DNA of 43,022 nucleotides from Gammaproteobacteria bacterium (lineage in GTDB: Bacteria; Pseudomonadota; Gammaproteobacteria; Pseudomonadales; Moraxellaceae). The DNA lies in assembly GCA_028868515.1 (NCBI GenBank), contig JAGWUI010000023.1, positions 1 through 43,022 of the forward strand, written 5' to 3'. Position 1 is the stretch's first letter, and each line of letters starts with the position of its first letter. A model generated the notes under the pieces. That model was not told the DNA's origin. It did no database searches and saw only the letters and a program-made list of their open reading frames with translations. A program made the translations under genes and the position numbers. Positions 38,581 through 43,022 of the stretch are shown one piece after another.

Positions 38581-40278
38581 TCACTCCTCCCAAATCACCT
38601 TCTCACCCCGCCCCTGCCAACCTTCCGCAAACGGCAAATAACGCGCCTCAATCACATTGCGCTTAATCTTCATTGTCGGTGTCAGGAAACCATTTTCCAT
38701 CGTCCACTGATCCTTCACCACCACAGCAAACGCGAGCTTCTCATGATCTTCCAAAGTCGCATTCACCTGGCTCAACAACTGCTCAAACTCAGCCGTCAGC
38801 ACATCACGACTAAGCGCACCGCTATCCAAAGCCTGACGCGTATCCAGCGACAACATCAGCAAAATAAACGGCTGCGGCAGATTCGGCCCCGTTACGCACG
38901 TCACTTCTAAACGAGGATGATTAAACTTATTCTCGATCGGCGCAGGCGCAATATATTTACCCTTACTGGTCTTAAACAACTCCTTCACGCGCCCCGTAAT
39001 CCGCAACCGCCCCTGCTCATCAAATTCACCTCGATCACCCGTCTTGAAATAGCCATCAGGCGTCATCTCTGCGGCGGTTTTGTCAGGCAGTTTGTAATAG
39101 CCCAGCATTAGACTGGGGCTTTTCACTTCGAGTTCACCATTTTCTGCAATACGGCTCAAGGTACTTGGTGTCGGACGACCCACATAGCCAATGCGAACCT
39201 CACCTATACGACCGATATGAGAGTTACCAAAATCCTCACTCATGCCATAGACCTCAAGCAACTCCAATCCTAATTTTCGATACCACATAATGATATCTGG
39301 TGGTAACGGTGCCGCACCCGTCAAGGCAAAACGAATCTGATCCATACCTAGTTCGGTCAGAATCTTCTTTTTCACAATCTTCGAGATCAGTGGAATCGCA
39401 AACAAAATGCGTTGCTTGGCAGGCGAAATCTTATGATTAATCGCCAGATAGAACTTAGTCCACAATCGAGGCACAGAGAAAAAGATGGTTGGACGTGCAC
39501 GCTTCATATCCGCCTGAAAAGTCTCAAGCGTTTCAGCAAAATACACTCGAAAACCTGAATACAGTGAATTGGTTTCCACCGCGGCACGCTCAGCCACATG
39601 CGCCAAAGGCAGATATGAAAGCATGCGATCATTTTCGGTCACACCCATCTCATCTTTGAGACCCTGCATTCCGCCCGTCATACTGTGGAAGCTGTGCATC
39701 ACGCCTTTCGGTTGACCTGTGCTACCCGAGGTGTAGACAATCGTCGCCAGTGCATTGTCGTCACGCTGCACAATATCCTGATCTTTCATCGGCGCATGCT
39801 GTTTCATCAGATCCAGCCATTGCGTGACATCCTGACGCGGTGACATCGGCAAACTCAGGATTGGCAAGTCTGGCGGTAAGTGATCTTTCACATCATTCCA
39901 CGTGTCTGTCGTACCATCCATTTTGCCGAGAATCAGTAATTTCGCTTCGCTATCTTGCAAGATATATTGTGCGGTTTCAGCATTGAGAGTCGCATACAAT
40001 GGCACGCTGACATGTCCAGCCATCCAAATCGCCAGATCGGCAATAATCCAATGCGCACTATTTTTGCCTAGAATGCCGATATTGCTGCCTTTGGGGAAAT
40101 TTAACGACCGTAAATACGCCGCCCCACGCCGCGCCTGCTCCGCAACTTCGCGCCATGTGTAATCCTCAACACGACTATCCGCATAAGGCTGCGTTAAATA
40201 GACCGCGTCAGGTTTGGTCTTTTCCCAATGCAGGAGGCAATCGACTAAATTATGTAAACTTGCAGGCGTATCGGTCAT
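38581..40278 (-). CDS. Long-chain acyl-CoA synthetase-like AMP-binding protein
   Basis: Adenylate-forming enzyme of 565 residues that activates a carboxylic acid, probably a fatty acid, to its CoA thioester. The ATP-binding P-loop YTSGSTGQPKGVMHS is near residue 180, the A5-type stretch LEVYGMSEDFGN near 340, and the GDRGEFDEQGRLRITGRVKELFKTSKGKYI hinge/C-terminal block at about 413-441. It resembles the FadD15/AMP-dependent synthetase group more than E. coli FadD. The substrate cannot be read. It is downstream of the beta-propeller gene by 147 bases, on the same strand, with TCACA/TGTGA at 40297-40309 just upstream. Confidence 0.9.
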   Translation of the reverse strand: MTDTPASLHNLVDCLLHWEKTKPDAVYLTQPYADSRVEDYTWREVAEQARRGAAYLRSLNFPKGSNIGILGKNSAHWIIADLAIWMAGHVSVPLYATLNAETAQYILQDSEAKLLILGKMDGTTDTWNDVKDHLPPDLPILSLPMSPRQDVTQWLDLMKQHAPMKDQDIVQRDDNALATIVYTSGSTGQPKGVMHSFHSMTGGMQGLKDEMGVTENDRMLSYLPLAHVAERAAVETNSLYSGFRVYFAETLETFQADMKRARPTIFFSVPRLWTKFYLAINHKISPAKQRILFAIPLISKIVKKKILTELGMDQIRFALTGAAPLPPDIIMWYRKLGLELLEVYGMSEDFGNSHIGRIGEVRIGYVGRPTPSTLSRIAENGELEVKSPSLMLGYYKLPDKTAAEMTPDGYFKTGDRGEFDEQGRLRITGRVKELFKTSKGKYIAPAPIENKFNHPRLEVTCVTGPNLPQPFILLMLSLDTRQALDSGALSRDVLTAEFEQLLSQVNATLEDHEKLAFAVVVKDQWTMENGFLTPTMKIKRNVIEARYLPFAEGWQGRGEKVIWEE

Positions 40279-40425
40279 GAACGACTTCCTTGTGTGTCAC
40301 ATGGTGTGATGGCGATGTCCTATTAGGTTTATCTGAAGCCTTAGAGTGAGTCAATATCAGATATGACCAGTTCGCCATCGACTTTTATGACTTATTGTTA
40401 TCCGTTCAAAAGATTCCGCCGATGA

Positions 40426-41400
40426 TTAGGGTAAATAAGATGAGCCTAAATATGAGCGTGTTGTATCGCTATTGATTCCCAATGGCGTCAAACTCCATCG
40501 TTGTCCAGTGGTCAAATTACCCAGATAAATCTGGTAATAACCCATCTGAGACCCGCTAAAAAATACTAAATTAGAACCATTGACTGGCCACGCATCTGAA
40601 TTATCACTTTGACAATCATTAAAATTTGCCTGTACTGGACGTGCGGTGAGACTGGTCTTATACGTCGTTTGATCAATGCCTGTTGTCGTGTCTGCATAAA
40701 ATATGGTGGCATCAGACCTCGCAATCGGATAATAGCCAGAACCTGCAAATAATTGCGTCACGCCACTCGTTAAATTCTTGTAATACACTTGCAACGCACC
40801 GCCTGAACCTTCGACAAATAATAGACCAGTATTGTTCGGCATTAAAAAAGGCATGGAATCCTGCGCAGTATTATTGGTTAAATTCGTTAACGCGCCGATG
40901 GAAGGAATGCCATTATTCACTTGAAATGGCGCAGAATAACTATTAGCAAGATTCTGTTTAAAAACTATGCGCGAGCCATCGGCAGAAAACTTCGGATCTT
41001 CGTTACGCGTTGCGCCTGTTGAATTGGTGAGGTTATAGGGAATATGGCTGTTATTTGTCGGCCATACAAAGATGTTCCATGCATTATTTTTTATGCCCAT
41101 AAATAGCAACCAATTGCCATCAGGAGACCAGACGGCATTCATTGGATCAGTAATTCCCCAGCTTGCATTACTGATTTGTGTGAGCGTTTGATATTTAAAA
41201 TCGTACACCCAAAGCTGACTTGAACCATCACCATAGTTAACATAGCTATGGTAGACCAGCTTACCTGTGATTGAGCTTGGAAACGTGCTATTGGATGCAG
41301 TTGAGGGATTATTGGTACATTTCGCGTAGCTATTGTTGCAATTGACGGTCAAAACCGCACAAGCCGCCAAGGCTGAAATCATAAATGATTTGAGTTTCAT
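40426..41400 (-). CDS. Secreted TolB-like beta-propeller protein
   Basis: About 324 residues with a signal peptide (MKLKSFMISALAACAV, cleavage near YAK). The mature part is a set of PD40/WD40-like blades: WSPDGNWLLFMG, FSADGSRIVFKQ, LMPNNTGLLFVEG, RSDATIFYAD, and VNGSNLVFFSGS, as in TolB C-terminal propellers. The TolB N-terminal domain is missing, so a periplasmic or secreted binding role is inferred. The first in-frame ATG (41409) has no ribosome site, while GGGAG precedes the ATG at 41400. Confidence 0.78.
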   Translation of the reverse strand: MKLKSFMISALAACAVLTVNCNNSYAKCTNNPSTASNSTFPSSITGKLVYHSYVNYGDGSSQLWVYDFKYQTLTQISNASWGITDPMNAVWSPDGNWLLFMGIKNNAWNIFVWPTNNSHIPYNLTNSTGATRNEDPKFSADGSRIVFKQNLANSYSAPFQVNNGIPSIGALTNLTNNTAQDSMPFLMPNNTGLLFVEGSGGALQVYYKNLTSGVTQLFAGSGYYPIARSDATIFYADTTTGIDQTTYKTSLTARPVQANFNDCQSDNSDAWPVNGSNLVFFSGSQMGYYQIYLGNLTTGQRWSLTPLGINSDTTRSYLGSSYLP

Positions 41401-41576
41401 GCTATACACTCCCTGTATTTAAGCAACATCCTCATGAACTAAAAAAGTACAACCTAGCTTTGGAAAAGATACTCCCAAAGCAAATCGTGCCGCACCTGTT
41501 AGAACTACACTGAGTACACATAGATCATCCTGATCATTCACATGTTATTCAGTACGTCTTATTCCAAAGACTAACG

Positions 41577-41582
41577 TATAAT
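41577..41582 (+). promoter_or_regulatory. -10-like hexamer upstream of the PLP enzyme gene
   Basis: A perfect TATAAT 27 bases before the ATG, with no good -35 partner. GATCA-TCC-TGATC at 41523-41535 is a small inverted repeat further upstream. Confidence 0.35.
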
Positions 41583-41609
41583 GACTCTGCCATTATTGTT
41601 TGAAAAGCC

Positions 41610-42503
41610 ATGCTCACACATTCACAACCAATTAAAAATACGCTACTGCTCGCTTCTTCGCCTAATGGCATCCAACTCCATCTCAAACGCATCGACCTTA
41701 TCCATCCGACTATCTCAGGTAATAAATACTACAAGCTGAAAAAAAATCTGATTGAAGCCAGAACGCAAAGTTTCCACACGCTACTCACCTTTGGCGGGGC
41801 ATACTCCAATCATATTGCTGCCGTTGCTGCGGCAGGTTTAGAGCACGGTTTTCAAACCATTGGCATCATTCGCGGGGAAGAACTGGCTGACAAAATTCTG
41901 GAAAATCCAACGCTAAGATTGGCACAAGCGCAAGGGATGCAACTCCATTTCGTCAGTCGTACTGATTATCGACGCAAAGCCGATCATGAGTTTATTGAAC
42001 AGTTGAAAAAACGATTTGGCGAGTTTTATCTAATTCCAGAAGGCGGAACCAATGCGCTTGCAGTACAAGGCTGTGAAGAAATCCTGACGGAACAGGATAA
42101 ACAGGAATTTGACTATATCTGCTGCGCTGTCGGCACTGGTGGTACGATTGCAGGGATGATTAACTCAAGCAGTGATCAACAGAAAATCTTGGGGTTTCCT
42201 GCATTAAAAGGTGATTTTTTAACGAGTGAAATTCAGCAATGGACAACACGAACAAATTGGGATTTATGCCTTAATTATCATTTTGGTGGTTATGCCAAAA
42301 CCTCGCCTGAATTGCTCAAATTTATTCAAGATTTTCAAAATAAAACGAATATTGCAATCGAACCAATTTACACAGGAAAAATGTTGTTTGGGATTTTTGA
42401 TTTGATTAAACGCGGTTATTTTCCTGCGAATAGTAAGATTTTGGCGATTCATACGGGTGGGTTACAAGGAAAACAAAATAGATCACTGAGCTTGTCGAAG
42501 TGA
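41610..42503 (+). CDS. PLP-dependent ACC deaminase/D-cysteine desulfhydrase family protein
   Basis: Fold-type II PLP enzyme, 297 residues. The cofactor lysine is K39 in SGNKYYKLKKNL, followed by the FGGAYSNHIAAVAAAG phosphate/substrate loop, GTGGTIAGMI, and IHTGGLQG near the C-terminus. Family members deaminate D-cysteine or 1-aminocyclopropane-1-carboxylate; the sequence does not separate these. The last six residues (SLSLSK) and the stop codon are encoded by a dispersed repeat. Confidence 0.88.
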   Translation: MLTHSQPIKNTLLLASSPNGIQLHLKRIDLIHPTISGNKYYKLKKNLIEARTQSFHTLLTFGGAYSNHIAAVAAAGLEHGFQTIGIIRGEELADKILENPTLRLAQAQGMQLHFVSRTDYRRKADHEFIEQLKKRFGEFYLIPEGGTNALAVQGCEEILTEQDKQEFDYICCAVGTGGTIAGMINSSSDQQKILGFPALKGDFLTSEIQQWTTRTNWDLCLNYHFGGYAKTSPELLKFIQDFQNKTNIAIEPIYTGKMLFGIFDLIKRGYFPANSKILAIHTGGLQGKQNRSLSLSK

Positions 42504-42546
42504 CCTATTTTGCGCCGCACATTTCGATACTTCGACAGACTCAGTA
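42484..42546. repeat. TTCGACA-type dispersed inverted repeat
   Basis: CACTGAGCTTGTCGAAGTG (42484-42502) and TACTTCGACAGACTCAGTA (42528-42546) are imperfect inverted copies. This motif type is widespread in gammaproteobacterial genomes, and here it supplies the stop codon of the preceding gene. It lies between convergent genes. Confidence 0.75.
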
Positions 42547-42575
42547 ACCACAGGCTCAATGGACTATATTGGTTG

Positions 42576-42965
42576 TTAAACAACCTGCAAACCCAACTTC
42601 TCCACAAACGGCATGAAGTCTCGGTCAGAAAATAATAATGAATGACCATGCTCAATACAGTAAGTTGCAATCAAACAGTCAATCGTCTTGCGAACTGTGA
42701 TGCCTTGTTTGCGCAGTACTCGAAAATTCTCGGCGGCTCGAATCGCAACATGTTGCCCGCCTACATCCAAAATAGGCACAGTTGCAAAAATTACTTTCGC
42801 TTGTTCAAATGCACGGTCTTCACGAAAACCTTGTAGCACCTCAGCCAACATCAAATCGCCAGTTGCTATCACTTGGACGCCTAGTAAATCTTTTAGCTTC
42901 AATGCTGCTGGACTCGCCTGACCATTGAAAAAATCGATCCAAACACTCGAATCAACAATGATCAT
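42576..42965 (-). CDS. vapC: VapC-family PIN-domain ribonuclease toxin
   Basis: PIN-domain toxin of 129 residues; VapC proteins cleave RNA. The four acidic sites expected for metal binding are present: D5 (IIVDSSVWIDFF), E42 (LMLAEVLQGF), D96 (TIDCLIATYC) and D114/D116 (FSDRDFMPF). The length is normal and the fold is complete. The start overlaps the antitoxin stop by ATGA, a translational coupling typical of these pairs. It should be neutralised by the upstream VapB. Confidence 0.92.
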   Translation of the reverse strand: MIIVDSSVWIDFFNGQASPAALKLKDLLGVQVIATGDLMLAEVLQGFREDRAFEQAKVIFATVPILDVGGQHVAIRAAENFRVLRKQGITVRKTIDCLIATYCIEHGHSLLFSDRDFMPFVEKLGLQVV

Positions 42966-43022
42966 GATCGAGTACGCATCTCATCCAAATCACCATCCCA
43001 AGCAAGCTTGCCAAAAAAACTT
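42962..43022 (-). CDS. vapB: VapB-family antitoxin, C-terminal end only
   Basis: Partial gene at the window edge; only about 19 residues are visible (FFGKLAWDGDLDEMRTRS, then TGA). The WDGDLDEMR ending is typical of VapB C-termini that occupy the toxin. The stop overlaps the vapC start. The DNA-binding part lies outside the window. Confidence 0.8.
   Translation of the reverse strand, partial: SFFGKLAWDGDLDEMRTRS

Overview
The window looks like chromosomal DNA of a gammaproteobacterium of the family Moraxellaceae, close to Acinetobacter or Alkanindiges. The reasons are an AlmA-type long-chain alkane monooxygenase, a tripartite RND pump whose three proteins read like AdeI, AdeJ and AdeK, a cysG/serS pair, a cydP-cydA-cydB-cydX-ybgE oxidase operon, and a moderate base composition with AT-rich intergenic DNA. 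The genus is an inference from remembered family sequences; no search was run.

Layout. 1-2453: cysG (cut by the window edge) and serS, both on the minus strand. 2598-3241: a chromosomal ccdAB toxin-antitoxin pair with a perfect 17-bp-arm palindrome just upstream of ccdA. 3376-7140: helicase rhlE (minus), then paeA and a short-chain dehydrogenase (plus). 7143-7270: a small non-coding element with 11-bp terminal inverted repeats. 7330-13336: lolA and a PAS-containing sigma-54 activator (minus), divergent from the cytochrome bd operon (plus). 13384-14253: an OlsB-like acyltransferase. 14568-17558: a 996-residue protein of unknown function. 17659-20114: almA and the rplU-rpmA ribosomal operon (minus). 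20484-23933: ispB and a Gcr-type membrane protein. 24339-30349: the adeIJK-like efflux operon. 30435-34402: an SDR gene and valS. 34403-36160: an AT-rich patch with two orphan genes, then a REP-associated tyrosine transposase (RAYT) between inverted REP copies. 36183-41400: M50 protease and DUF2167 genes, a zinc-ribbon membrane protein, an acyl-CoA synthetase and a beta-propeller protein. 41610-43022: a PLP deaminase or desulfhydrase, a dispersed repeat, and vapC with the end of vapB.

The most interesting signal is around 9683-9891. A sigma-54 activator with a cysteine-rich PAS domain is divergent from the bd-oxidase operon. The gap holds a good -24/-12 promoter match immediately before the small oxidase subunit gene cydP, and a palindrome about 100 bp further upstream where an activator would bind. 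This suggests sigma-54 control of the bd oxidase by a redox, metal or gas sensor. A second theme is small palindromic repeats: a RAYT gene with its REP family, a second GTAGGGGC repeat type, a MITE-like element and a TTCGACA-type repeat, some of which run into the 3' ends of genes. No CRISPR array, rRNA or tRNA was seen.
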